Translations under genes and position numbers: made by a program
Notes under the pieces: model-generated
The model's database searches: none
Seen by the model: only the letters and a program-made list of their open reading frames with translations
Told to the model about the DNA's origin: nothing
Source: Alteromonas sp. BL110
GTDB lineage: Bacteria > Pseudomonadota > Gammaproteobacteria > Enterobacterales > Alteromonadaceae
Assembly: GCF_003443615.1 (NCBI RefSeq)
Contig: NZ_CP031967.1
Location: 2,046,001 to 2,110,000, forward strand
Reading direction: 5' to 3'
DNA length: 64,000 bases
Part shown: positions 1 to 8,663 of the stretch, piece after piece
How the letters are laid out: the number at the start of each line of letters is the position of its first letter
Position numbering within the stretch: position 1 is the stretch's first letter

Positions 1-1750
1 CATTGCTTACCGAAGGATCGCCGCTGAAATATGGGTCAATAGAATACGCATTGCCTTCACCCACAACGTCGGCAGTAATGTACTGAAGCTGACGGGCAAT
101 GGCTTCATCAAAGTCAAAGGTGTAGTAATAGCCTGGGTTCATGCTAGCACCGCCACCATCAAAGGCGTCCAAGAAGCCAGATGTGTCGTTGCGAACAAAC
201 ATACTGTCTGGGAAGATTTCGGTGAACGACGGGCTAAAGCCCGCACCCCCACGTAGTCCGCTCCAAGCAGTGAAGCCAGATAGAGACTGTTCTGTGCGAG
301 CCACACCGAAATCAATTTTGACTAGCGGGATGTCCCACGCTGAGTTATACCAAGTACCGTCTAACTGCAGCTGTTCAATGTCAGAACGTCCTGGCGAATA
401 GATAAACTGGCTAAAGTTAGCGTCTATTTCACCCGGCATAATTTCATTAGTGCCGTTGTTCCAGTTTACATAGACTTGAGGAATTTCTCCTTCACGATAG
501 TCGTAAACTTTAGAGTCTAGTTGGTTTGAACCAAGAATGATCTGTCCAGCGCTACCCAATCCTTCGTCATAACCGTTGTCGGTTTTGTTGTAAGAATCAT
601 GGTAATCCAAACGGAAATGCCAATCGTCATTTACCATCCAGTCTAAGTTTACACCCAGTGAGCGGGCGTCAACGCGGGTAGTGTTACGGCTTGCTGTAAA
701 AGAAGCATCGTCGCCGCTGATGTCAGCGTAAACCGCTGTGCCGTTCTCATCCAGTTCGTAAGCATTGATATTGGCGCCAAAGTTATTCCAAATACCCCAG
801 CCCACAGTATTAGTGCCCGTTGTTGCGCGAGACGCGGTGTAGTCAATGGTCGCAGTGAACTCGTCGACAGGACGGAACTGGAAAGTAACCTGTCCATTTG
901 AACGTTCGCGCTGAATGTCGTTAATGCTGTAGTTCATGTCTTTTGGAAAGAACGCCGCATCGGTAATGTTGGTGCGGTTATCGACGACATTACTTGGGTC
1001 TAACTCTGGAAGCGCATCGTTTTCTTGAAGCACCCAGCCTTGAATACTAGCTGATTGTTGTTGGAAATCACGCTCTTGGTGTGAAAAAGACACCCCGAAT
1101 CCGAACATCTCATCGGCGAAAGTATTGGTGTAAACACCTGCAATTTCAGGGGTTACATCGTCACCAGCTTCATTAGACGTATCGTAAATACCTTTTACAG
1201 AAATAGTCGCGTTTTGCCCTGACTGGGATAGCGGCTTCATGGTAATGATATTTACCGTAGCACCTAAACCACCACTTGGGTTTTCTGCACGGGCGGTTTT
1301 TTGCAGTTCTAGCGTACTTACGCCTTCAGACGAAAGGTTGGCAAGGTCAAAAGAACGGGTAAAACCGGTACCCGGCATTTGGCGGCCATTTAGGGTTACT
1401 AGGTTGAATTCAGGGCCAAAACCACGAACGGTAATTTGGCTACCTTCACCGTTATTACGGCTAATGGTTACACCGGTAATGCGTTGCAGTGCTTCGGCTA
1501 AGTTTGTATCAGGAAATTTACCTAGCTCTTCAGCTGATATGGCGTCTACTACACCGCTCGAACTGCGCTTTAAGTCCATCGAGCGGATCATACTGCCGCG
1601 AATACCGCTAACTTGAATAACTTCTACTTCGCCTTCTGCTGGCGTTGCTGTTTCTGCTTCTTGCGCGTATGTGGGTAGCACAAGGAAAGAGCCCATCAAC
1701 AAAGCCATTGATGTGGCAAGCTGGGTCTTTTTAAAAGATGTGTTTTTCAT
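1..1750 (-). CDS. TonB-dependent receptor, C-terminus beyond window
   Basis: Outer-membrane active-transport receptor. It is read from an ATG at 1750 and is still open at base 1, so about 583 residues are visible and the C-terminal barrel is cut off. The start MKNTSFKKTQLATSM is followed by a hydrophobic signal peptide ending near TYAQ. The plug domain comes next, with IQVSGIRGSM, LAEALQRITGVTISR and GSQITVRGFGPEFNLVTLNGRQMP, and then GGLGATVNI. This style is typical of marine receptors for oligosaccharides. It lies 68 bp downstream of the GH16 gene on the same strand with no terminator seen between, so the two are probably co-transcribed. Import of laminarin fragments is an inference from that neighbour. 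Confidence 0.9.
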   Translation of the reverse strand, partial: MKNTSFKKTQLATSMALLMGSFLVLPTYAQEAETATPAEGEVEVIQVSGIRGSMIRSMDLKRSSSGVVDAISAEELGKFPDTNLAEALQRITGVTISRNNGEGSQITVRGFGPEFNLVTLNGRQMPGTGFTRSFDLANLSSEGVSTLELQKTARAENPSGGLGATVNIITMKPLSQSGQNATISVKGIYDTSNEAGDDVTPEIAGVYTNTFADEMFGFGVSFSHQERDFQQQSASIQGWVLQENDALPELDPSNVVDNRTNITDAAFFPKDMNYSINDIQRERSNGQVTFQFRPVDEFTATIDYTASRATTGTNTVGWGIWNNFGANINAYELDENGTAVYADISGDDASFTASRNTTRVDARSLGVNLDWMVNDDWHFRLDYHDSYNKTDNGYDEGLGSAGQIILGSNQLDSKVYDYREGEIPQVYVNWNNGTNEIMPGEIDANFSQFIYSPGRSDIEQLQLDGTWYNSAWDIPLVKIDFGVARTEQSLSGFTAWSGLRGGAGFSPSFTEIFPDSMFVRNDTSGFLDAFDGGGASMNPGYYYTFDFDEAIARQLQYITADVVGEGNAYSIDPYFSGDPSVSN

Positions 1751-1818
1751 AATTGCCTTACTAATTTTTGTCAATTTCGTTTGTTGCCCAAGCGCAGCTT
1801 AGGCAATACACAGCTTTG

Positions 1819-3411
1819 CTATTGCGCTGCAATTTCAACATTATCAACGCGGTACACTGCGCCTTCACCAGAGCCCCACGCAGGGAACATCATGATGACG
1901 TTGATTGCACTGATATCCAGACCTAAGTCGTACAACGTTTGAAGAGGGAAAGTGTAGGTCTGCCATTCGCCTTCAACAGGGTCTACACCCTCAAGGCTAG
2001 CTGAAATAGGGAGCTCCACTGCTGATGACACGTCGATAGATTCAATTTTGAATAACCAAGGCGCTGATGCATTGTTAGGCATAGCGCTTACTTTCATTTC
2101 GAATCGCACTGCACCATCAGTTAGTAGTGCTGACGCATCGTAAGAATGACCATCATCAGCAATGATGCCCATCACCGTTGGCGTTGCGCCAATTCGGAAC
2201 TCAGCAACTGTGCCGTGATCCGCATCATCAACTTCCTCGGTAGGCGTTGAGCCACCGCAGCAATCCCAAATACGCCACTGATCTGCCGCAGTGTCTGCAA
2301 ACAAGGTAATGCCAGACCCTGCAGGCACCTCTTGACCACTGTCAGGGTGATATATTTTAACGTTATCTAAGCGATACACTGCCCCTTCACCAGTACTCCA
2401 GGCAGGGAACACCATAATTACGTCAATGGCGCTTACGTCTAAGCCTCGAGCCTGCAAATCTGAAATAGGGAAAGTGTATGTTTGCCACTCACCTTCAGCA
2501 GGCACTTGCCCTTCAACACTGTCTGCCAGCGAAAGTTCTACAGCAGTTGATGCATCGTTAGACTCTACTTTGAACAGCCATGGTGCTTCTGCATTATTAG
2601 GTGCGCTCACTACTCTCATATCGAATTGTAGAAGACCACCATCTGTAAGTGCAGTTGCATCAAATGGGGTATCACCACCACCAACAGCAGAACGAGTATT
2701 AAAGCCCATTACGGTAGGCTCTGCGCCAATGCGGAATTCTGCAGTTAAGCCATGCTCTTCGTCATCCATTTCTTCAGCAGGCGTTGAACCACCACAGCAG
2801 TCCCACATAGGCCAGTCAGGGTTTTGGCCATCTTCAAAAATAGTTAGCTCAGGGTATGCGACCGCACCATCCTGTGAAATCTCTACATTAGTAATTTGGT
2901 AAACGGCACCTTCACCAGCACCCCAGTCAGGGAAAATCATGATGGTATCAATGGCACTAGTATCTAGCTCTGCTTCAGCGAGCATACTGATAGGAAATTG
3001 ATAGCTTTCCCATACGCCCACTTGCGGTGTAGCAGGTGCAGTCTCTGATGGGCCAACGTAGCCACTCATCAGTGAAAAAGATGCATCTGTGGTTGCTTCT
3101 GTACTTTCTACTTTTAGATTCCAGTTTGCTTCAGCGTTATTAGGGGCAGAAACAAGTTTTAAATCAAATTTTAAGCTACCAATGCCTTCAAGGGGAGATG
3201 CATCAAATGGAGAGGCTTCACCTTCTGGGTCAGTAAGAAACGCATCGCGGCTGATAAAACCGACTACCGTCGGATCTGCGCCAAAGGTAAATTCGTAAAC
3301 TTGACCTAGCTCAGTATCTTCAACAAGTTGAGGGGTAGAGCCACCACAGCAATCCCACGCTGCCCAGTTTGGATTAGGCGTACCACCAAAAATAGTTAAG
3401 TCTTGTGGAAT
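1819..3411 (-). repeat. Three tandem ~180-residue coding repeats (WDCCGGSTP modules)
   Basis: Within the GH16 gene, repeat 1 lies at about 2852-3411, repeat 2 at 2314-2851 and repeat 3 at 1819-2313. Each has LTIF/ITLF, then W..WDCCGGSTP, then an acidic stretch, FxxGAxPTVxGF/I, a PNNAxAxW(L/N)xKVES-like strand, W(Q/E)(T/S)Y(T/Q)FP, and GAVY(Q/R)xxNVxI at the end. The invariant vicinal cysteines could form a disulfide or bind a ligand. The repeats have diverged in sequence, so duplication is not recent. A match to a named CBM or galactose-binding-like family could not be settled by eye. Confidence 0.85.
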
Positions 3412-4503
3412 GCCAGTAGAAGGCGGTGACGGAATGGGCGCTGCGCCTTCAACCAGTGCATCATCTACATCGTCGTAACCAGGGCGAACCGTTTCACAAC
3501 CTTTACCTGTGTCTGGGTCTGACGCACACTCATAAACGCGCACGTAATCAATTTCGAACGTTTGACCGTCTACAAAAGCATCTGCATCTATGCCCGTTTC
3601 GTTAACTGCTTCAGGCCAACTTCCGCCCACAGCGAAGTTAAGGATCATGAAAAATTCTTGGTCGTAAGGGGCGTTATTCCATTGAGTTTCAAGTTCACCG
3701 GTAATTTGGTCAAAGTACTCAGTGTACCAACCGCGATGAGAAAGGCCCGAGGCATCGCCATTTGCGTTATAGCGCACTTCAGAACGACGTTGAGTCGCGT
3801 ACAAATAACCATCCATGTACCAGCGAATCTCACCTTCCTGCCATTCTATTGCATAGGTATGGAAGTCATCAGCTGGATTGGCACCATCAGGAAGAGAATA
3901 CGCTTGACCAGAGCTATCATTGTTTGGCCATTCTTGACCATAATGGAGGGTGCCGTAGATGTGGTTTTCAGGGTTACCGTCTGCGTCTGCCGCTTTCAGG
4001 TTTACCGCTTCCATAATGTCAATTTCACCAGAGCGAGGCCAGCCACCATATACAGAATCAGTAGGCATCATCCAAAATGCAGGCCAGCTACCTTGACCTT
4101 CTGGTAGCTTAGCGCGCATTTCAAAACGGCCGTATTTAAAATCGGCTTTGTACTGAGTAATTAATCGGGCTGACGTATAGGGTTTAGGTGCACCTTCTTC
4201 GGCAGGCAGCGCAACAATTTTTAGGCTTCCATCAGACACAAATGAGTTGTCTTCACTGTCTGTATAGCATTGAGCCTCATTGTTACCGCCACCGTCGCAG
4301 TTTACTTCATGGGTCCAGTTATCATCGTCGATACTGGTTCCATCGAACTCGTCGCTCCAAACAAGCTCCCAGTCAGTAACGGGAACCGTTGCGTCAACAA
4401 CATCGATATCTGTAGAGGTTGTTGCTCCACCTCCACAGCCAAATAGGGTTGTGACTGATATCGCGGCAGCTATCCGCGAGAGTTGAGATGCTTTTTTCGT
4501 CAT
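1819..4503 (-). CDS. GH16 family endo-beta-1,3-glucanase (laminarinase-like) lipoprotein with three C-terminal WDCCGG modules
   Basis: Predicted secreted, lipid-anchored beta-glucanase of 894 residues. The N-terminus ends in a lipobox-like TLFGC at about residue 23. The GH16 domain spans roughly residues 40-330 and contains the catalytic EIDIME motif (in SGEIDIMEAV; nucleophile and acid/base Glu flank the Asp) and the aromatic stretch WPAFWMMP found in laminarinases. After a linker come three repeats of about 180 residues, each opening with WDCCGGSTP; they look like beta-sandwich carbohydrate-binding modules. The neighbouring TonB receptor and two LacI-type operators upstream fit a laminarin utilisation locus. 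Family assignment is firm; beta-1,3 specificity is inferred, since GH16 also covers agarases, carrageenases and lichenases. Confidence 0.9.
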   Translation of the reverse strand: MTKKASQLSRIAAAISVTTLFGCGGGATTSTDIDVVDATVPVTDWELVWSDEFDGTSIDDDNWTHEVNCDGGGNNEAQCYTDSEDNSFVSDGSLKIVALPAEEGAPKPYTSARLITQYKADFKYGRFEMRAKLPEGQGSWPAFWMMPTDSVYGGWPRSGEIDIMEAVNLKAADADGNPENHIYGTLHYGQEWPNNDSSGQAYSLPDGANPADDFHTYAIEWQEGEIRWYMDGYLYATQRRSEVRYNANGDASGLSHRGWYTEYFDQITGELETQWNNAPYDQEFFMILNFAVGGSWPEAVNETGIDADAFVDGQTFEIDYVRVYECASDPDTGKGCETVRPGYDDVDDALVEGAAPIPSPPSTGIPQDLTIFGGTPNPNWAAWDCCGGSTPQLVEDTELGQVYEFTFGADPTVVGFISRDAFLTDPEGEASPFDASPLEGIGSLKFDLKLVSAPNNAEANWNLKVESTEATTDASFSLMSGYVGPSETAPATPQVGVWESYQFPISMLAEAELDTSAIDTIMIFPDWGAGEGAVYQITNVEISQDGAVAYPELTIFEDGQNPDWPMWDCCGGSTPAEEMDDEEHGLTAEFRIGAEPTVMGFNTRSAVGGGDTPFDATALTDGGLLQFDMRVVSAPNNAEAPWLFKVESNDASTAVELSLADSVEGQVPAEGEWQTYTFPISDLQARGLDVSAIDVIMVFPAWSTGEGAVYRLDNVKIYHPDSGQEVPAGSGITLFADTAADQWRIWDCCGGSTPTEEVDDADHGTVAEFRIGATPTVMGIIADDGHSYDASALLTDGAVRFEMKVSAMPNNASAPWLFKIESIDVSSAVELPISASLEGVDPVEGEWQTYTFPLQTLYDLGLDISAINVIMMFPAWGSGEGAVYRVDNVEIAAQ

Positions 4504-4569
4504 TGTTTTCAGCCCTGATCAAAAGAAATTGGGTTTTTATGTTGTGGCAAATGCCACGTAAAAAGCTTG

Positions 4570-4583
4570 TGTAAGCGCTTACA
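4570..4583. promoter_or_regulatory. LacI-family operator, copy 1 (TGTAAGCGCTTACA)
   Basis: Perfect 14-bp palindrome centred on the CG of AAGCGCTT, the signature of LacI/GalR-family operators. It lies 67 bp upstream of the GH16 start and pairs with a second copy 40 bp away. No LacI-type regulator is encoded in this window, so the regulator must lie elsewhere. Confidence 0.75.
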
Positions 4584-4609
4584 AAATAGGTCAAATAAAA
4601 ATGGCTGTT

Positions 4610-4623
4610 TGAAAGCGCTTACA
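4610..4623. promoter_or_regulatory. LacI-family operator, copy 2 (TGAAAGCGCTTACA)
   Basis: Near-perfect copy of the first operator (one mismatch). The centres are 40 bp apart, close to four helical turns, which would put both regulator dimers on the same face of the DNA. It is upstream of the GH16/TonB receptor pair. Confidence 0.7.
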
Positions 4624-4897
4624 TTACATTAAGCTACTGACACATAAAGATCAATACTGTTCTCAAAATATTAACATTTAGTAGAATAGGTATATATGGG
4701 CATTTAGTTTATAAAATAATTAATTATCAGTGTGTTATGTATTGGTTGTGTTTTTTTTGCAAAAGTTGGGTTTAATGATTCACTCAGCATTTACAAATTA
4801 AAAGGTATGATTGTTAATGAGGTGTTCTTAGTATTTCGCTCGCACCAAATCGTACTTCACGATAAGCTTTCTCTATAGCTTAAAAAGAGCATAGCCC

Positions 4898-5845
4898 ATG
4901 CATAACCACCATCATCACGTCGACACTACTACTTCTTCTGAAGAAGACTCAACACGTATTGGATGGGCGTTCTGGCTGAATTTTACGTTTACTATTATTG
5001 AATTTATCGGTGGCTGGCTGACTAACAGTGTGGCCATAATGGCAGATGCTGTTCACGACTTAGGCGACTCCCTTTCAATTGGGTTAGCTTGGTACTTAAG
5101 CAAGCTAGGGCACAAAGCCTCTACTGAAAAGTACACCTATGGCTTCAAACGACTAAGCCTTATGGGAGCAATGATTAACGGGCTCATTTTAGTGCTTGGT
5201 TCAATTTGGGTAATGTCTGAGGCAATTCCCCGCCTTTATAATCCAGAGATGCCTGTAACGGAGGGCATGATAGGGCTAGCTATACTTGGTATTGTCGTAA
5301 ATGGTTTCGCGGCCTACAAGCTTCATGGCGGCCGTTCAATGAATGAGAAAGTGCTTAACTGGCATTTAATTGAAGATGCACTGGGGTGGGTAGCTGTACT
5401 GGCGGTGGCGATAGTGCTTCACTTTGTAGAATGGCCCATTCTCGATCCCATTCTGTCCATAGTTTTTACGCTCTTTATTTTAGTAAATGTGGTTAGATAT
5501 GTAGTGCAGACTATGTCTTTATTTTTGCAGGGCGTGCCTGACTTGGCCACAAAGAATGCAATTAGCAGTACGTTATTGGCAATACAGCATGTTGAAGAAA
5601 TTCACCATGTACATCTTTGGTCGCTTGACGGTGAGCAACATGTGCTTACCGCTCATGTCGTCATCAACTGTGCTATAGACAACGAAAAGTTACGCCAGTT
5701 GAAAGCTGAGGTACATAAACGACTTGCGCCTTTTGAACTTGCACATACAACCGTAGAGTTTGAATTGCCGGGAGAGCCATGCCGTGATGAAAGCGATCAT
5801 TTGCATGCTCACTCCCATCATCATAAGCACGACGAAATAAATTAG
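4898..5845 (+). CDS. Cation diffusion facilitator (CDF) family zinc/cation exporter
   Basis: Inner-membrane proton-coupled metal exporter of 315 residues, the usual CDF size. It begins with a metal-binding His run (MHNHHHHVD) and ends with a second (HLHAHSHHHKH). The transport site residues are visible as an H/D pair in ADAVHDLGD (TM2) and HLIED (TM5), the HD-HD pattern of Zn2+-selecting members such as ZitB/CzcD. Six membrane segments fill residues ~20-215, followed by the cytoplasmic ferredoxin-like domain (VEEIHHVHLWSLDGEQHVLTAHV). It is a single gene, divergent from the GH16 locus and convergent with the next receptor. Zn2+ is the likely substrate; Cd2+ or Co2+ are possible. Confidence 0.92.
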   Translation: MHNHHHHVDTTTSSEEDSTRIGWAFWLNFTFTIIEFIGGWLTNSVAIMADAVHDLGDSLSIGLAWYLSKLGHKASTEKYTYGFKRLSLMGAMINGLILVLGSIWVMSEAIPRLYNPEMPVTEGMIGLAILGIVVNGFAAYKLHGGRSMNEKVLNWHLIEDALGWVAVLAVAIVLHFVEWPILDPILSIVFTLFILVNVVRYVVQTMSLFLQGVPDLATKNAISSTLLAIQHVEEIHHVHLWSLDGEQHVLTAHVVINCAIDNEKLRQLKAEVHKRLAPFELAHTTVEFELPGEPCRDESDHLHAHSHHHKHDEIN

Positions 5846-5913
5846 TAAGCAAAAAGTGCAGGTACAGTAAGCCGTTAGTTTATTATGCTTTTTTCGCCTA
5901 AGCGCTACCGCAA

Positions 5914-5945
5914 TAAAAAAGAGGGGCGTATAAACGCCCCTTTCA
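5914..5945. terminator. Bidirectional intrinsic terminator
   Basis: Stem AGGGGCG (5922-5928), loop TATAAA, CGCCCCT (5935-5941). Read on the minus strand it is followed by a T-rich tail (TCTTTTTTATT), making it a strong terminator for the TonB receptor gene. Read on the plus strand the T-tract is only TTTC, so it is weaker for the CDF gene. Confidence 0.85.
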
Positions 5946-5964
5946 ACACACACGCTTTGAAGGT

Positions 5965-8373
5965 TTAGAATTGTGCCTTGAAGGCTACGCCGTAATAACG
6001 GTCTGCGTCGCGAGGGATTTGATAACGGAAGTTATCGCCGCTGTAAGTTGTTGCATAGCTTTCATCAAGTAAGTTTTTAGCAATCAAAGATACGCGGAAT
6101 GCATCGTCTTTGAATGAGAAACTTACGCTTGCGTTAAGCATGCTGTAGTCAGGTAACAATGAGTGAGGGTTAAATTCACCTGTGTTGCCTGGTAAGTCAG
6201 AGTACTGCTCGTCGGTGTAGATATACGATGCGTTATAGTAAACATCGAAGCCATGCTCTGTTTCCATAAAGTATTCGGCAGTTAGCGAGTATTTCATGTC
6301 AGGTGAAAAAGGAACATCAAGGCCTGAGCGATCAGTACATGTCGCTTCTTCAGGACAGTTAAACTCATCGATTTCTGCTTTCGTATATGCGGCGCCACCA
6401 ATTAACGTTAGGTTGTCGGTTGCGTTCCACATCATATCAAGCTCAATACCTTGCGTTGTAACATCACCGGCATTAGTAAGACGGGTAATACATGCACCGT
6501 CAGAACAGTCGAAGTTATTCGCTTGGAATCCTTCAATGTCGGTGCTAAACAAAGCAACGTTTAACAATAGATCGCGACTAGCGTACTTGTAGCCTATCTC
6601 GAAAGCGTCAGATTCTTCAGCACCGATAGGTCGACCGTCGTTGTCTGGGTTGAAGTTATAGTAAACGTTGAAACCAGGACCTTTATAACCTTGTGAGTAG
6701 GTCGCATACACCATCTGATTTTGGTCAAGATCGTATTGAAGACCAACACGGCCAGACAGATTCGTTTCATCTACCACACCTTCTGCATCGGTGTTTTCGG
6801 TAGCAGGGCGTACACCCACACCACGGCGTCCATATTCATCGTTACTAATGCGGCGGTGCTTATAAGACACTTCATCATCGGTATAGCGAAGGCCAAAAAT
6901 AAGGCGCATATCATCACTTAAATCATAAGTACCATCACCATACACTGCCCAGTTATTAAATTCGGTGCTCATAAATGCGGTGGCAGAAACGATATCGTTT
7001 GCATTACACGACACACCTAGTGAGTCCGCATAGGCGTCTAGGTCGGAAAGCGCGTTGGTTAGGTCGTCTCCTGATAAATTGTTTTCTGCGTAAAAAGATA
7101 GCGCCTGATCAAGCTGACCATTATTGTTTTGGCAACTAGCATCACGTGTGAAGTTACGTTCAGAATCCATGTTCCAGTAGAATATACCCGCAAGGAAATT
7201 AAATGGACCTGTTAAGTTTGAAGCTACACGGAATTCTTGAGAAAACTGACTCCATTCCTGCTCACCCACATCGTGTAGTTGGAACGGTACGCCGAATACT
7301 GGCTGGTCGCTGTCGCCAGCAATTGAGGTGAAGTCACCTTCGCGGAACTCTGTGTTTTCCCATGAGCGCTGGGCGGTGATTGAAGTGAACGTATAATCGC
7401 CAACAGTTTTATCAACTTGCACAGAGAAAGCTGAGTGGTCGTCAATAGTACGAGACTCAAAGTCATGGTCAATTTGACGCTGTTCTAAATCAATTCCATC
7501 AGCAATGGTAGCGCTGTTCGGTGCTGCTTCTGAATCTGGATTACGACCGCTTGATACGCCCTCTAAATCTGCACAGCAGTCGTCATCAGCACTGTAAAAT
7601 TCGCTAATAAATTTAACTTTTAGATCGTTGGTTGGTTCGTAAAGCACAACAGCTCGCGCACCTTCACGGTCGTAACCATTTACCGTTTCATTGTTATACA
7701 CGTTGTCTATATAACCGTCGAATTTACCTTGGAAGACGGTCAAGCTAGCTGAAAGGTCGTCTGTTAAACCACCACTCATCGTGCCTTTTAAACGATATTC
7801 GTTGTCTTGGTAGAATTCGGTAGAAAGGCTACCGGTTAAGTCCTGTGAAGGGTCTTTTGTGGTGATGTTTACCACGCCAGCTGACGCGTTTTTACCAAAA
7901 AGTGTGCCCTGTGGGCCGCGCAGTACTTCAATACGGTCAACGTCATATAGGTCAGCAAAAGCCTGTCCCGAGCGACCTAGTACAACGCCATCTACTACAG
8001 TCGCTACGCTTGGCTCGGCAGCGATACTAAATGAAATTGTTCCAATGCCTCGAACGGTTAATGCAGAGTTACGGGTTGTTGTACCTTTACGAAAACTTAC
8101 CGATGGGACGAGAGCCTGAAGGTTTTCAACATTGTTGGCGAAAGCCGATTCTATCTGGTCGCCGCGTAATACTGATACTGCTACAGGGACATCGCTAATG
8201 CTTTGTACACGCTTTTGTGAGGTTACGACAATCTGCTCGAATGACTTATCGTCTTTAGCGGCTTCGGTTTGTTCAGTCTCTGCATCTTGCGCATAGGCAT
8301 TTGCGTTAAGCAGCAATCCAGATGTCATAGCAAGGGTTACCGCCCTACTAATGATCGATCTTTTTGTATTCAT
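5965..8373 (-). CDS. TonB-dependent receptor of the GntR-regulated cluster
   Basis: Outer-membrane receptor of 802 residues. It has a signal peptide ending ANAYAQ, a TonB-box-like EQIVVTSQKR, a plug domain (SISDVPVAVSVLRGDQIE, LTVRGIGT, VVDGVVLGRSGQAFADLYDVDRIEVLRGPQGTLFGKNASAGVVNITTKDP) and a complete barrel ending in an aromatic residue (VAFKAQF), as mature receptors do. The plug resembles the large group of receptors of Sphingomonadales and Alteromonadales for small organic substrates. Its promoter carries the palindrome also found upstream of the GH31 and AKR genes, which ties it to the same regulon. I infer that it imports the glycoside that the GH31 enzyme cleaves; the ligand is unproven. 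Confidence 0.92.
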   Translation of the reverse strand: MNTKRSIISRAVTLAMTSGLLLNANAYAQDAETEQTEAAKDDKSFEQIVVTSQKRVQSISDVPVAVSVLRGDQIESAFANNVENLQALVPSVSFRKGTTTRNSALTVRGIGTISFSIAAEPSVATVVDGVVLGRSGQAFADLYDVDRIEVLRGPQGTLFGKNASAGVVNITTKDPSQDLTGSLSTEFYQDNEYRLKGTMSGGLTDDLSASLTVFQGKFDGYIDNVYNNETVNGYDREGARAVVLYEPTNDLKVKFISEFYSADDDCCADLEGVSSGRNPDSEAAPNSATIADGIDLEQRQIDHDFESRTIDDHSAFSVQVDKTVGDYTFTSITAQRSWENTEFREGDFTSIAGDSDQPVFGVPFQLHDVGEQEWSQFSQEFRVASNLTGPFNFLAGIFYWNMDSERNFTRDASCQNNNGQLDQALSFYAENNLSGDDLTNALSDLDAYADSLGVSCNANDIVSATAFMSTEFNNWAVYGDGTYDLSDDMRLIFGLRYTDDEVSYKHRRISNDEYGRRGVGVRPATENTDAEGVVDETNLSGRVGLQYDLDQNQMVYATYSQGYKGPGFNVYYNFNPDNDGRPIGAEESDAFEIGYKYASRDLLLNVALFSTDIEGFQANNFDCSDGACITRLTNAGDVTTQGIELDMMWNATDNLTLIGGAAYTKAEIDEFNCPEEATCTDRSGLDVPFSPDMKYSLTAEYFMETEHGFDVYYNASYIYTDEQYSDLPGNTGEFNPHSLLPDYSMLNASVSFSFKDDAFRVSLIAKNLLDESYATTYSGDNFRYQIPRDADRYYGVAFKAQF

Positions 8374-8562
8374 GTTGTTCTCCAGGGTATTTCGCTTATC
8401 TCGCTCTAACTAACAATGGCCAACATTTTTCGGATATATCAACCGTTGTAGGTAGACGGTGTTTGGTTTTTTTATTTTTTAGCTACGCAAGGTGCATCAT
8501 TTAAAATGCCGCACTATGCGATTTATCGTCACCAGTCTTTATAAAAGATATCTTTCGTCTGG

Positions 8563-8611
8563 TGTCTTATATAAGAGTGATTAAGTTAAACAATTGTTAA
8601 GCTGTTTGCAA
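8563..8611 (-). promoter_or_regulatory. Promoter plus operator of the TonB receptor (GntR-regulon site)
   Basis: On the minus strand: -35 TTGCAA (8606-8611), 17-bp spacer, -10 TAACTT (8583-8588), then 4 bp further an operator with core CTTATATAAG (TGTCTTATATAAGAGT read on plus, 8563-8578). The same -10, spacing and operator recur upstream of the GH31 and AKR genes. The operator is imperfect here (one arm ends GAGT instead of GACA). The leader to the start codon would be close to 190 nt. Confidence 0.7.
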
Positions 8612-8663
8612 ACGTTATGTTAAATTTTTTGTGTTTTTTCTATACAGAAGCTAAGCGTTCGGT

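Larger units (their letters stand above)
4504..4897. other. Divergent intergenic region between GH16 and CDF genes
   Basis: A 394-bp AT-rich region separating two divergent genes. It holds two LacI-type operator palindromes on the GH16 side (about 4570-4623). The rest is low-complexity A/T sequence that should contain the promoter of the CDF gene; I could not pick one promoter with confidence. No ORF or structured RNA is apparent. Confidence 0.6.

Noticed and set aside
1239..1616. Plus-strand ORF of 125 codons inside the first TonB receptor gene
   Set aside because: It is antisense to a clear receptor coding sequence, has no family resemblance and arises from codon bias on the other strand.
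2426..2902. Plus-strand ORF of 158 codons opposite the GH16 repeats
   Set aside because: Antisense shadow of the repeat-coding region; Ser/Pro-rich low-complexity product without a ribosome-binding site.
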